From Panopea generosa (lineage: Eukaryota; Mollusca; Bivalvia; Adapedonta; Hiatellidae): a stretch of DNA of 64,000 nt. The stretch spans positions 53,721,250-53,785,249 of the forward strand of contig CM055895.1 in the NCBI GenBank assembly GCA_029582155.1, read 5' to 3'. A program made the translations under genes and the position numbers. The notes beneath the pieces were generated by a model. The model was not told the DNA's origin and did no database searches. It saw only the letters and a list, made by a program, of their open reading frames with translations. Position 1 is the first letter of the stretch. Each line of letters begins with the position of its first letter. This document shows, piece after piece, positions 10,201 through 20,775 of the stretch.

Positions 10201-13200
10201 AACTTGACCTGAAGCCGCTATCAGCATCTGTTCCATTTGATCAAACTGACTCTAAATTTGGTGATTCCGAACAAGAAGAAGAACCACCAAGTATAAAACC
10301 TGTGACTTCATTGACTTCCACAATCACAAAAGAGAGTTCTTCCCATCAGGATTTTACTGATAGTCAACAGAGTGTTTCCATATCAGAGTCCACTGAAACA
10401 GCAACCACTGAATCATCAAGCACTGAATCAACCACATCAAGAACAAGTTCAACTGTAACTGTAATGACCATCACATCAAACTCTCGTACAACAGAACAGA
10501 CTCATTTTTTAGGGAAAAGCTCTGATTCTGATGCTTTTTCAGCCAAGTTTGACTCAAAATCAGTCTTTGTAGATAGTAAACAACCAGAGACTGAATTTGT
10601 TGCCAAATTTGCTCCTGAACAAGAATTGAAATCAGAGCGAATCGAGAATAAAGACCTTAATGTCACTATTAAATCTTCTGAATCAAAAGAAATTTTCTAT
10701 GACACAGAAACAGAATTTAAATCAGTAGTTTTTGTTGAAAAATTACATTCTGTATCGTCCTCAATACCAATTCCTGCACCTAGGAAAACCAGTCGTTCAA
10801 ATAGTGCAGAAAGCGGAGATAGCATTGAATCAAATGAAGTTCAAGCTACAGTCGCTGATGCCAAAAGCTCAGAAATAGATGATGCTGGAGATTCCTCAAG
10901 TGTTGACAGTTTTACTACAGTAGTTGCAGCTGATGAGGAAGAGGAAGAAGATGATGATGATCGAATGGCAGACTTTGCTTCATTGACATCCTCTATTCAC
11001 TCAGACATCCAGGGAGGTGTTCATGCAGAGGAAGATGATGAAAAACAAGAAACCCGTGACCCTATGAAGGAGCTTATGGCTTGGGCTCAAGATAAGAAAA
11101 CAAAAGAATGTTTTCAAAATAAGCAAGATGTAGAAGAGGAAGATTTAGAAGCTGAAGATGAAAAATCAACTTCGATGTATCCATGGAATAAAACAGAAGA
11201 AGTCAAGGGAATTATGCCATTTCCATGGAGAAAAGATGAAGAAGAAGATGGTGAATCATTAGGTGGAAGTGATAGATATGACTATATTGACAGACAAGCA
11301 TTGAGTGTGATAACTGAACTGTCAGAAGAAGACAGGTTTGAAATTATTGACAAGGAAGATATTGAGAGTGGAAGCACTGGCACAGGTTCAGATTCCCGTC
11401 ATTATAGTTCCCCAGATTTCCCGCCCCCAAGTCCTATGAGTAATCTCAAATTTTTCAGTAAAAGTGGAGAGAAGGATGATATATCTGTGTCTTCATCACT
11501 TTTAGAATTTGAAAGACTTGAACATGAAATAAACCAATCTAGATCATCAGGTTCTTTAGAAAATGGAGGTAAAGATAGCCTTGGGGGTTCATTGGATGAA
11601 TCAAAATTCTTAACTAAAACTGTAGAAAAGGATGACCTTTCTTTATCATCATCTTTAGCAGATTTTGAACGACTTGAACGTGAATTGACTCAAGGAAGTT
11701 CTGACAGTTCTATAGAAAAAATTCTTTCACCAGCTGTGATATCCCCTCACGAAACTGGAAAAAGTAGTAATAAAAGTAGTGTGTCTGGTTCCATCACGTC
11801 ACTTTCAGAGTTTGAAAGATTGGAGAAAGAATGTATTGATGAAACCAGAAGAAGTTCCATGGAAAGTTTCAGTCACAAAAGTTTCGCTTCTATCACTTCA
11901 TCACAAGCTTCATTGACAGAGTTTGAACGGTTTGAACAGGATTTTGTAATTGCTGAACAGCTTGAATTAGAGGCACAGAAGATTGTGTCTATCCTAGAAT
12001 CAGGCTCTCTTCTCCCAAACCAATACAGCAGTGAACCTGAGTTATCTTATTCCGAATCCCAGACCACAACTAGAGAAATGTTTTTCATGAAAACTGACCA
12101 TTCAAAAGATGAAGACATAGACAAAGACTCAATAGATGGAAGAGATGAGATAGATGAAGATAGTTTAAGTGAAAATAAAAAGAAAACACGAGCAGATGTG
12201 CCTGATGATACAGATTCCCTCGATGGTGACCAATCTGACATGACCACTTCCATAAACTCGGCCATATTAAAATCAGAATCTGCTACAAAAATAGGTACAG
12301 ACTTTGATGTTGACTCCCTCCATGACAGTACGCATAGCAGTGATGGTGCTATGAAGATCTCATCTGATTCTCTTGGAGAAAAGTTGGGAGTTTCTAAACC
12401 TGAAAAAGATAAATTTGATTCAGATTCTCTTCATGAGCAGGAAGAAGGTGTGATGGACAAGTCTGCAGATTCACTGGAACTGAATCAAGAAGTTTCGGCA
12501 TCACCAGAGAAGTTTGAAACTGACTCTTTACATGAACATGATGATGTAATGCAAACATCAGTGGATTCCCTTGAATCTTATCAAATTGAACCAAAGCACA
12601 ATGTTATGGAAGTATCCATGGAATCTGCAGGGACAGGATGGAGCTCTGCAAGTTCAATGTTTTCCAGGTCTTCTGTAGACACAATGAGATCAGCTGACCA
12701 TGATATACACAGTGATTCTGGACATTCTCGTGAAGTGATGGAAGCCTCCATGGAATCATGGGAGGAATATGAAGCTGAAGAAGAAGAAGAGACTGACAAC
12801 TTTTTTATCATATCTAAATATCAGTCAAGTATGGAGGCTGCAGTGTCTAGTAAATCTTCAAAAACAGAGAAAACGGGATACACTCATCCTTATATGGACT
12901 TTGAAGGCAATGTCCCTGCTGATAATTACCAATTTATGATGCAGGGATCAGGATGGAATGAAAATTTCAAAAATATTGAATCTGAAAGCAACTCATTATA
13001 CCTTGCAAAGCAACCTTATGAAGAAAAGAAAAAAATATTCACTATGACAGAATGGGAAGCCATGAAAAAGGCTAAGAAAATAGAGGCAGAAGAAGAGGAA
13101 CGAGCTCAAAAACAAACCACAGAAGAAAAGAATAAAGAAACAACAACAACAGAGAAAAGCGAAAAATGGAAAATGGAAGAAAGTACAGAAATTGATAAAA

Positions 13201-13386
13201 GTCTAACAACAGCTACTTTAGATGGTGCAACAGATTCAGAAAAATATTCAGTTACCAAGACAACAAAAATATCCAAGTCAGAAACAGACAAAACAAGTCT
13301 ATTTAGTAACAAGACTGTTTGTTCAACAGAGAATGTTAAGTCTGAATCTACCCCTAAGGATCCCCCAACGAGCCTAACGTTGAAAG
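4228..13386 (+). CDS. Giant exon (9159 nt, 3053 codons): ankyrin-type giant tail
   Basis: The open frame runs from the acceptor ACATGCAG|CC to the donor TTGAAAG|GTATAT. Both borders are phase 1, so the exon can be skipped in frame. Residues below count from the first codon of the window. The protein is disordered, rich in Glu, Asp, Ser and Thr, and has no membrane segment. Visible features in order: Lys/Glu/Thr-rich N-terminus; RVRF (residue 882) and KVTF (1167), both PP1-docking type; six 7-residue PLD repeats (1730-1771); a duplicated KVCVPEEAD motif; PIPAPR (2365), CD2AP/CIN85-SH3 type; YPWNK and FPWRK; FEII (2555); four S-L-x-E-F-E-R-L-E repeats (about 2606-2767); D-S-L-H/D-S-L-E repeats (about 2836-2989); FFII after an acidic run (3043); and a charged helix near 3115-3172. 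Giant tail exons of this kind in animal ankyrins organise axonal cytoskeleton. The ankyrin assignment also rests on the downstream C-terminal exons. A MAP1/Futsch-like protein is the main alternative. That it is coding is nearly certain. Confidence 0.9.
8862..8987 (+). repeat. In-frame 21-bp minisatellite (6 copies) inside the giant exon
   Basis: Six 21-bp units, each with CCTTTA in register, encode heptads of the form x-P-L-(D/E/G)-x-x-x: APLDVQT, YPLENQT, IPLDMLA, TPLGTRM, TPLDIQP, IPLEEGA. The proline-leucine-rich register is unlike the rest of the tail and suggests recent expansion. Length variation between alleles would be expected. Confidence 0.85.
9999..10190 (+). repeat. Duplicated 20-residue motif in the giant exon
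   Basis: DHTASAKVCVPEEADDEDMQ, starting near 9999, is repeated as DHTDSGKVCVPEEADIDDID starting near 10130. The unit is cysteine-containing in an otherwise almost cysteine-free tail. This is an internal coding duplication with no assigned function. Confidence 0.8.
11455..11985 (+). repeat. Four SLxEFERLE repeats in the giant exon
   Basis: SSSLLEFERLEHEI, SSSLADFERLEREL, SITSLSEFERLEKE and SQASLTEFERFEQDF follow one another with 30-60 residue Ser-rich linkers. Phosphorylatable Ser tracts lead into a short amphipathic helix. The spacing and conserved core suggest a repeated binding element, for example for microtubules or another cytoskeletal partner, but the partner is unknown from sequence. 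Confidence 0.85.
12180..12640 (+). repeat. D-S-L repeats in the giant exon
   Basis: At least six short repeats centred on D-(S/T)-D-S-L-H-E or S-x-D-S-L-E recur every 15-25 residues: DTDSLDGD, DVDSLHDS, SSDSLGEK, DSDSLHEQ, SADSLELN, ETDSLHEH, SVDSLESY. They alternate with V-M-x-x-S segments and give way to MEVSMES and MEASMES. Each is a good acidophilic-kinase context. Confidence 0.8.
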
Positions 13387-13535
13387 GTATATATATACAT
13401 AAAATGGGAGTTTTGTGTTGATATTTCTGTGATTCAGTATTTCTGTATGGCTTGCATGTTTTCTTTATAATTGATGTGCTTATTTTTCTTTTACAAATGT
13501 TTTCAAATTGTTGAGTCACAGTAACCTTAATACAG

Positions 13536-13558
13536 CTGCTGATCAGAGCAAGAAGTAA
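13536..13558 (+). CDS. Weak candidate alternative last exon after the giant exon
   Basis: Acceptor CCTTAATACAG ends at 13535. With the phase-1 base from 13386 the frame reads AADQSKK then TAA at 13556-13558. An AATAAA lies near 14063. If used, the giant protein would end here rather than continue to the shared C-terminus. The acceptor is only moderate and the coding part is seven residues, so this is speculative. Confidence 0.22.
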
Positions 13559-13640
13559 AGAAGTTGTATTTATAATAATGTTGGATATTGATTTAAGATT
13601 CTCAGTTTCAAATCTGTCGGTAACTTGGCTTCTTTAACAG

Positions 13641-13664
13641 ATGGGAGTAGATATTGGCTGTGGG
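13641..13664 (+). CDS. Weak candidate 24-nt microexon (DGSRYWLW)
   Basis: The tract TTGGCTTCTTTAACAG precedes 13641 and the donor is TGGG|GTAAAA at 13664/13665. Entered in phase 1 it reads DGSRYWLW and leaves in phase 1. The first residues resemble those of the microexon at 20508 (DGTRAAELR), but the Trp/Tyr content is unlike the surrounding tail. Support is splice sites and phase only. Confidence 0.27.
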
Positions 13665-14159
13665 GTAAAAACAAAAGAACATTTCATCACAGTGTACTTA
13701 ACCCAGTTTTTTTGTGTGTTTTTATAAATATCTAATTAAATTCATGATAAAATGAGGGGGAACAAACTTCTCTGTAGTTTAGTAAAGTATGTGTGTTAAA
13801 TGCACCTTGATTTGAATTATTTCTTATGTGTTTGGTTTGTTAATTTTTATTGTGGGTTATGTTTTCTCGTTTGTTTATCTAAGATGTGAGTGTAGTAATG
13901 TATCAATGTTGTCACCATGATGTTTACTGAATATTTTAAGGTTATTCCCATTCTCTCTCTTGGATTTACTTTCTTTTCTTTTAAATGAAAAATAGACAAG
14001 GTTTTAACAATTTATTTTGCTGAAGTTTTCAGTTCGGATTACTGGGGACTAACTGCTTTAAATAAACAAAACTAAAATATAGAAAAATGGATTCCATTAA
14101 ATAATATGATTTCCAATCAGAGTATCTTAATTAAATTTTAAAGTTACAATGCTCATGTG

Positions 14160-14412
14160 TACCTTATTATAAACTGATACTAATTATTCATAATTCTTTG
14201 ATAAACTGATACTTATTAACCATAATTCTTTAATAAACTGATACTAACTAACCATAATCCTTTGATAAACTGATACTTATTAACCATAATTCTTTAATAA
14301 ACTGATACTAACTAACCATAATCCTTTGATAAACTGATACTTATTAACCATAATTCTTCAATAAACTGATACTCACTAACCATAATCCTTTGATAAACTG
14401 ATACTAATTAAC
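14160..14412 (+). repeat. Tandem repeat, about 33 bp (paired as 66 bp)
   Basis: Units containing AATAAACTGATAC, TAACCATAATCC and TTTGATAAACTGATAC alternate between two variants for about seven copies. The alternation gives a two-unit higher-order period. Intronic. Confidence 0.85.
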
Positions 14413-15471
14413 AAAAAAACTTTAATTGATAAAATAAATTAGTCAGATTCTGCCACGAGAGTGCAAAAAGAAAAATAGAAAATAATTGAAACGTTCTTGA
14501 TCCAAAATAATCACCACATAGCTAAAGATAAACAATTTTAAAATAGCCAACAAGTAAAGATCCATACAGAACAGAATAATTTCATATCACTAGATCACGT
14601 GGAGAGATTGAAAATGAAAATAACTCATTTGAAAGAATGAAATAATGAAACTTATATCATTTTTGTTTTTGCAATTAATTTCAAAACATATATAAAATTC
14701 AATTTTCAAGATATTACTTAAAATGACCAATATAATGAAAGTGTTGACATTGACCATTTCTTGATCTTCAAGTAGACACCATTGCTAGTTACTGGCACAA
14801 GGCAGTTGTTCCACTCGGATTTATCCTGAGGTCTTCCTCTGTTATGTGTTGAAACCAAACAATAGACACCCCAAGGATGTAATATTCAAAATTATGAAAG
14901 AACACTTAATTAAAGCAATACTTTTTACAATAAAGTAATAAGTTAAAAAACTTTAAAAAAAAATTAAATCCTTTGTTGGTGTATAGACTTTCTATAGAAA
15001 AAAAATATATAATTCAGAATATTTATTACAACTGAAATAAATTTCCAGTGAATTCGAATTGATAGGACATTTTTGCAGATTACATCACAATAATGGAAAA
15101 ACCTATGTTTGTAATTTTTCTCAACTTGCATTTACAGATAAACAAGAGTAAGCAATTCTCAAGTCTTGTGTTTTGAATCATACAAGATTCCATTTTAATT
15201 TCTTCAGTTTGTTGTTGTCATGTGATATTGATCTCAGTCATATAGGAGCTTGATGTGTGTATAATGTATTGTATTAGATAACCAGTCCTGCAGCTGGGCT
15301 GGTTGCAGACTTCATTATGTCAGTATCTGTGAGCATTCATTGATGGAATTTGTGGTTAACCAGAGTGTTGGTTTTTTTGTTACTGCAAGTTTTCTGTTTG
15401 TTACATTTTGGTTAGAGATTGTTTGATTTTGTGTCATTTTGTTGATAAATTTAATAAAATACTGAATAAAT
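14413..15471. other. Intron; possible promoter region of the internal first exon
   Basis: AT-rich sequence. Around 14780-14890 is a degenerate SINE-like stretch (GAGGTCTTCCTC, GTGTTGAAA) resembling family C near 40.0 kb. The segment 15150-15470 would hold the core promoter if exon 15683-15800 is a transcription start exon, but I see no decisive TATA or initiator. Confidence 0.35.
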
Positions 15472-15525
15472 ATGAGTAAAAGCGAGTGGATTTCCGAAAA
15501 AAACGAATTTGTGGTCGTGCAATAA
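15472..15525 (+). other. Upstream ORF candidate before the internal start exon
   Basis: ATG at 15472 opens a 17-codon frame (MSKSEWISEKNEFVVVQ) ending in TAA at 15523. At least two more short ATG frames follow before 15683. If this is 5' UTR, the small frames would be expected to reduce translation of the main start. Transcription is not shown by sequence. Confidence 0.25.
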
Positions 15526-15682
15526 AAATAGGAAATGTCATGAAGTAATTACGAAGAGGATGTTTATGGTACTGGTTTATTAGATAGTTTTACCTGAAGT
15601 ATAAAGCTATATTTTGATATTTCTTATCAAATTGCCAGAAATAAATAAATAAATAATTGAACAAAGAGGTAGTTGATCAATA

Positions 15683-15800
15683 ATGGAAGGACCAGGTATG
15701 GTATGTGATCAGTTGCCAAATTTTGACATTGCAAAGCAGGAACAATTTTCAAAACCAGACTCGGAAAATGTGCGTACCGAAACTGGTGATAGTGATCATG
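15683..15800 (+). CDS. Candidate alternative first coding exon of a short C-terminal isoform
   Basis: ATG at 15683 is preceded nine bases upstream by an in-frame TGA, and no acceptor AG lies between them, so this is a start exon and not an internal one. It encodes 39 residues (MEGPGMVCDQLPNFDIAKQE and on, ending ENVRTETGDSDH) plus one base. The donor is CATG|GTAATG at 15800/15801, phase 1, and it joins exactly to 20508 or 30816. The composition (acidic, Ser/Thr/Glu, no hydrophobic segment) differs from the flanking intron translation. Joined to the downstream exons it predicts a 180-residue protein, or 189 with the microexon. Vertebrate small ankyrin-1 likewise comes from an internal promoter but has a membrane segment, which is absent here. 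Confidence 0.55.
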
Positions 15801-15939
15801 GTAATGTTACATTTTTTATTTATCAGACATTTTTCCCACCCTTCACCAAATATTCTTTCGTATGAAAGTTTTAACTAATAAGTGGGTATAAATGTAACAT
15901 ATTTATGTTATTTATATAATATAGTCATTATTGTGCTGA

Positions 15940-16227
15940 TTGATTGATTGATTGATTGAATATTTAGCGTCATTTTTATGCCATCGAGGGCTAACAGATG
16001 ATCTGTTAACCTAACCATTTTCGTGGGATAAACCAGTACTGGAGCACACCCCATCTCCGCAAGTAACTAATAACTTTCCCACTTGAATCAGCGGTGAGAG
16101 ACAAATGATAATGAGACACAGTGTCGTAAATCAATCATCACAGAGACTGTTGCCGGGCAGGGATTCAAACTCAAGACCCCTTGATTGATAGTCAGACGCG
16201 TAACTGACTGAGCTAATCTGGCCCGGC
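15940..16227 (-). mobile_element. tRNA-derived SINE, family A, near full length with 12-bp TSD
   Basis: Read on the minus strand it begins GCCGGGCCAGATTAGCTCAG, has a B box like GAGTTTGAATCCC, a conserved body (GGAGATGGGGTGTGCTCCAG) and an ATCAATCAATCAATCA tail. It is flanked by a perfect 12-bp direct repeat TTATTGTGCTGA at 15928-15939 and 16228-16239. The open frame across it is incidental. Confidence 0.9.
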
Positions 16228-16239
16228 TTATTGTGCTGA

Positions 16240-16780
16240 AATCAGCTTGATGCAGGTAGACATGGCCTATTTGCACATCAAACATGTTCATAAATTATTG
16301 GCATCCCTCCATCAAGTATTTCTCTAATGCATTTTTAATTAAAGAACTAAGTTTATATAAATATTAAATAGGTCAATTTCTAAGTGATAGTTTGGCTTTG
16401 TGGCCTCAATTTTAGTTATTTTTTTTTTTTTAAACAAAACAAAAATGTTAAAAGAGAATTCTTTATTGCTATAAATTTTGTTAAATAAATGCTTTTAATA
16501 TACTTTGAGTCATAGATGTCATGTTAGATCTCTGCATTAACACATGCCAGGAGTAATTCATTTTCAGATAATTAATTAAATAACAAAGAATGGCATTGAA
16601 ATGATATCATCAATTGTCTTTATTAGCGGTTTTCAAACAGAGATTGATGTGCATTGTTTCTTGATGTCATAGATTTTGTCACATAACCATTGGCCACAGA
16701 CAGAGTTAAATACCATGACTACAGACTTATTTTATTAATTAATTGTAACAGAGAATTAGTCACATTCACTGTAGTCAAAA
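16240..16780. other. Intron, nothing recognised
   Basis: AT-rich sequence without splice-bounded coding potential or terminal-repeat structure that I could see. Confidence 0.5.
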
Positions 16781-16784
16781 ACTC

Positions 16785-17735
16785 CAGCCATGTTAGGGTC
16801 TCAGACTAGGTCATTTTAACCCAAGCCATGTTAAGGTCTCAAACTAGGTCATTTTACCTCTAACCATGTTAAGGTCTCAGACTAGGTCATTTTACCTCTA
16901 ACCATGTTAAGGTCTCAGACTAGGTCATTTTAACTCTAACCATGTTAAGGTCTCAGGCTTGGTCATTTTAACTCTAACCATGTTAAGGTCTCATACTACG
17001 TCATTTTAACTCTGGCCATGTTAAGGTCTCAGACTAGGTCATTTTAACTCTAACCATGTTAAGGTCTCATACTTGGTCATTTTAACTCTAACCATGTTAA
17101 GGTCTCATACTTGGTCATATTAACTCTAACCATGTTAAGGTCTCAGACTAGGTCATTTTAACTCTAGCCTTGTTAAGGTCTCATACTAGGTCATTTTAAC
17201 TCTAGCCTTGTTAAGGTCTCATACTAGGTCATTTTAACTCTAGCCTTGTTAAGGTCTCAGACTTGGTCATTTTAACTCAAGCCATGTTAAGGTCTTAAAC
17301 TCTAAGGAAATTTTAACTCAAGTATTATTATATTAGTCCTCAGATAGGTCATTTTAACTCGAGTATTGTTATATTAGGCCTCAGACTTGGTCATTTTAAC
17401 TCAAATATTTTTATATTAGGCCTCAGAATAGGTCATTTTAACTCGAGTATTGTTAAATAAGGCCTCAAACTAGGTCATTTTAACTCGAGTATTGTTATAT
17501 TAGGCCTCAGAATAGGTCATTTTAACTCAAGTATTGTTAAATAAGGCCTCATACTTGGTCATTTTAACTCGAGTATTGTTATATTAGGCCTCAGAATAGG
17601 TCATTTAAACTTAAGCCATGTTACGGTCTTAGACTCGAGTACTATTTGATTAGGCCTCAAACTAGGTCATTTTAACTCGAATATTGTTATATTTGGTGTC
17701 AGACTAGGTTGTTTTAACTCGAATATTGTTATATT
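16785..17735 (+). repeat. Minisatellite with two related subfamilies (about 38 and 42 bp)
   Basis: The first half repeats CCATGTTAAGGTCTCAGACT plus AGGTCATTTTAACTCTAA every 38 bp. From about 17320 a longer variant (GAGTATTGTTATATTAGGCC, TCAGAATAGGTCATTTTAAC) takes over at about 42 bp. The shared GGTCATTTTAACTC core shows one origin with a switch of unit type. Confidence 0.9.
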
Positions 17736-17904
17736 AGAGGTGAGAGGTGATAAATTGAGTGTTCATGGATGCAGTATAGGTTCTAGGCTCATTTTACATA
17801 TTCATTTGTTGATGTTAGTGTTTGTCTATTTGTATCTTAATTGTTTGTATTTGTACATGGAGAGTGAATCTGGAATCTTTTTCCTGTCAGAGTTATCATT
17901 ATAA

Positions 17905-19075
17905 CCTTTTTAGCTCGCAGGGACGAAGTCCAAGGAGAGCTATTGTCATGACCCCTACTTCGGCGGCGACGGCATTGGCGTCTGTAGACACCCATGTTAA
18001 ACTTTTGCGTACAAGTTTCAGATATCTATGCAACCACTCATTGGATGTCAATGAAACTTTGCATGTGTGTTCACCATCATCAATGGAACACACAGAGACC
18101 AGAACCATAACTCTGGATTGCATTTTGGCACAGTTATTGCCCTTTTTGGACTTACACACCCAAGTTAAACTTTGCGTTTAGTTGTGTACAAGTTTCAGAT
18201 ATCTATGCAACCACTCATTGGATGTGAATGAAACTTCACATGTGTGTTCACCATCATCAATGGAACACACAGAGACCAGAACCATAACTCTGGATTGCAT
18301 TTTGGCACAGTTATTGCCCTTTTTGGACTTACACACCCAGGTTAAACTTTGCGTTTAGTTGTGTACAAGTTTCAGATATCTATGCAACCACTCATTGGAT
18401 GTGAATGAAACTTCACATGTGTGTTCACCATCATCAATGGAACACACAGAGACCAGAACAATAACTCTGGATTGCATTTTGGCACAGTTATGACCCTTTT
18501 TGGACTTAGACACCCAGGTTAAACTTTGCGTTTAGTTGCGTACAAGTTTAAGATATCTATGCAACCACTTATTGGATGTGACTGAACCTTCACATGTGTG
18601 ATCACCACCATCAATGAAACACACACAGACAAGAAACGTAACTCTGGATTATATTTTGGCACAGTTATGGTCCTTTTACGACTTAATTTTTCAGGTTAAA
18701 GATTTTTATCACGTAAGAAATCTATGCAACCACTCATTGGATATGAATGAAACTTTGCATGTGTGTTTACCATCATCATTGAAACACACAGAGACAAAAA
18801 ACATAACTCTGGGCTGCACTTTGGCACACTTATGGCCTTTTTTTGACTTGGACACCCAGGTTAACCTTTGAGTTTAGTTGCGTTTAAGTTTAAGATATCT
18901 ATGTAACCACTCATTGGATGTGAATGAAACTTCCCATGTGTGTTTACCATCATCAATGGAACACACAGAGATGACAAGAACCATAACTCTGGGTTGCATT
19001 TTGCCACACTTATGGCCCTTTTTGGACTTAGACACCCAGAGGCGAGCTTTTTTGTCTTCTGACAGCTCTTGTTCA
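17905..19075 (+). mobile_element. Non-autonomous element with internal 177-bp tandem repeats
   Basis: The edges are TTAGCTCGCAGGGACGAAG on the left and GGCGAGCTTTTTTGTCTTCT on the right, giving short inverted AGCTCGC/GCGAGCT ends. Inside, a unit with CAACCACTCATTGGATGTGA, GGAACACACAGAGACCAGAA and GGCACAGTTATTGCCC recurs about six times at a 177-bp spacing (for example GCGTTTAG at 18174, 18351 and 18528). The unit is a multiple of three, so open frames persist on both strands, but it carries no recognisable domain. The class is uncertain. Confidence 0.6.
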
Positions 19076-19173
19076 GTTGGTTGTCGTAAAACTCTCATCC
19101 ATTTATTCATTCATTCCTAATGGTTTAATATTAAAACTGTTAATATCACTAAAAAGTTACCAAAATAAATGCA

Positions 19174-19283
19174 TTGGGGTGTGCTCAAGTATTCAGGATC
19201 CCAGGAAACATTTTTTAGGTTAAGTGATCGTTTGTTAGCCCATGATGGCATAAAATTGACGCTAAATATTCAATAAATCGATC
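19174..19283 (+). mobile_element. SINE family A, 3' fragment
   Basis: GGGGTGTGCTCAAGTATT, AGGATCCCAGGAAACA and GCATAAAATTGACGCTAAAT match the 3' half of the family A SINE. The tRNA-like head is absent. Confidence 0.75.
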
Positions 19284-19399
19284 ATGAATATCATAAAAAA
19301 TTATTATATTCACCAATGGGACGCAGTGTGCAGATATCCATTGAATACATTCCATTACTCTGTCATTAACTACTATGATAATTCTTCCTTGGTCATAGC

Positions 19400-19545
19400 A
19401 TTGTCATCTGCTGATTTGTCATCTGTTGATTTGTCGTCTGCTGATTTGTCATCTGCTGATTTGTTGTCTGTTGATTTGTCATCTGTTATCTGCTGATTTG
19501 TCATCTGTTGATTTGTCATCTGCTGATTTGTCGTCTGCTGCTGTT
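19400..19545 (+). repeat. 15-bp minisatellite
   Basis: TCATCTGCTGATTTG and variants (TCATCTGTTGATTTG, TCGTCTGCTGATTTG) recur about ten times. Because 15 is a multiple of three, the plus strand reads as a pentapeptide array (SADLS/SVDLS). There is no start context or splice support for coding. Confidence 0.85.
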
Positions 19546-20507
19546 GTTACACTGAAATCAGGTACCAGGCTATGCATGGTTTTATAAGATATTTTGTTGG
19601 GTTGAAACCTTTTTATTTCAAAATCAACACCATGTCTATAGTCATCTCATTATTACTTGCCTCTTACTGTTGAAGTGGTGGGGTCAAGCCCGGCTCGGTT
19701 CAAACACTATATTATATGAGAGAAAGTTTGCAAATAACTTTTGGAAGAAATGTTGTTTCAGTCAGATTTATACATATAATACATCCCTACCCTTCCAAAA
19801 AAAAAAATAAAAAATAAAAAAAAAAATAAATACCTTCATAATATTCTTGGATGCTTTTCATTTTCTATGAAATCGCAAGAATGGAATTTACATTTATTTT
19901 TTTTCATCTTGTGCTTTTGTTTTCAAAATTATTCTTTTATTACTCGGCAGTGAAGCAGATTACATTTTGGCCAACTTCGACTATAAACCAACACGTAAAC
20001 CAATTGCTGTTAGTATGGTACAAAATATCTGTAGTTGGAATCGTTTGGTTTGATACAAGTTTACAGTGTATATTGTGAGATACATGTATATCTTACAGAC
20101 AAGATAACTTGGATTGGTCAATAACGCATTTATTATAGGTTTAGTTTTGAAAATACTTGTACTATTTTGATCAAACTTAGATACAACTTTGCAATGAAAT
20201 TAAACAATTAAAAAAGTCATAGTTAATTCTTACTTATTACAGTAAAATCAATGTTTTTTGGAAGGACTTATTTTTTATAATAAATGATGTTTTATGAAAT
20301 GCATGTGTTAAAAACAAAGAATACTTCTGTAGAGAGGTATAACTATGAGGCATATATGGGTGTAAAGTATGAAATTCATCTATGTTTAGATGCACAAGAT
20401 AATAGTATGAAATGTACATGTTGATAACTTTTATACAGATGATGTAGATTTGGCATTAACATGTATTATAATGTTGTTTACTAATCTTTTATTGCTGCGA
20501 TTGACAG

Positions 20508-20534
20508 ACGGAACCAGGGCTGCAGAACTGAGAG
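20508..20534 (+). CDS. Candidate 27-nt symmetric microexon (DGTRAAELR)
   Basis: The acceptor GATTGACAG ends at 20507 and the donor is AGAG|GTGGGT at 20534/20535. Entered with one base from the previous exon it reads DGTRAAELR and leaves in phase 1, so it is exactly nine residues and frame-neutral. Joined to the next exon it extends a helix-prone charged stretch (AAELRERQQQRLLS). The intron just upstream has TGCTGC within 15 bases of the acceptor, and UGC near the 3' splice site is the known signature of SRRM4/nSR100-type neural microexons. The exon is too short to be certain without transcripts. Confidence 0.5.
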
Positions 20535-20574
20535 GTGGGTAACATTGTAAGAACATTAAACTTGTGTTGTAACA

Positions 20575-20775
20575 GACCACACATCAAAGTGCAGCAGTGA
20601 TGTTAGATGTTGACCTCTCATGTCAGAGGTCACAGGTTCAGACTTGATCTGATAACCTCTCACAAACAAAACCAAGTACTGATTCTACCTAGAAAAAAAT
20701 CTAAAGTATTTTACGGAAGCTCTGAGCTTCAGCATGCTTCAAAATTGAGTTGTAACTAAGAAGCACAAATCAATA
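20575..20775 (+). mobile_element. SINE family B copy, degenerate
   Basis: GTCAGAGGTCACAGGTTCAG, AACCTCTCACAAACAA, AAGTACTGATTCTACC and GAAGCTCTGAGCTTCAGC match the family B body. The head is diverged and no clear target duplication is visible. Confidence 0.65.
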
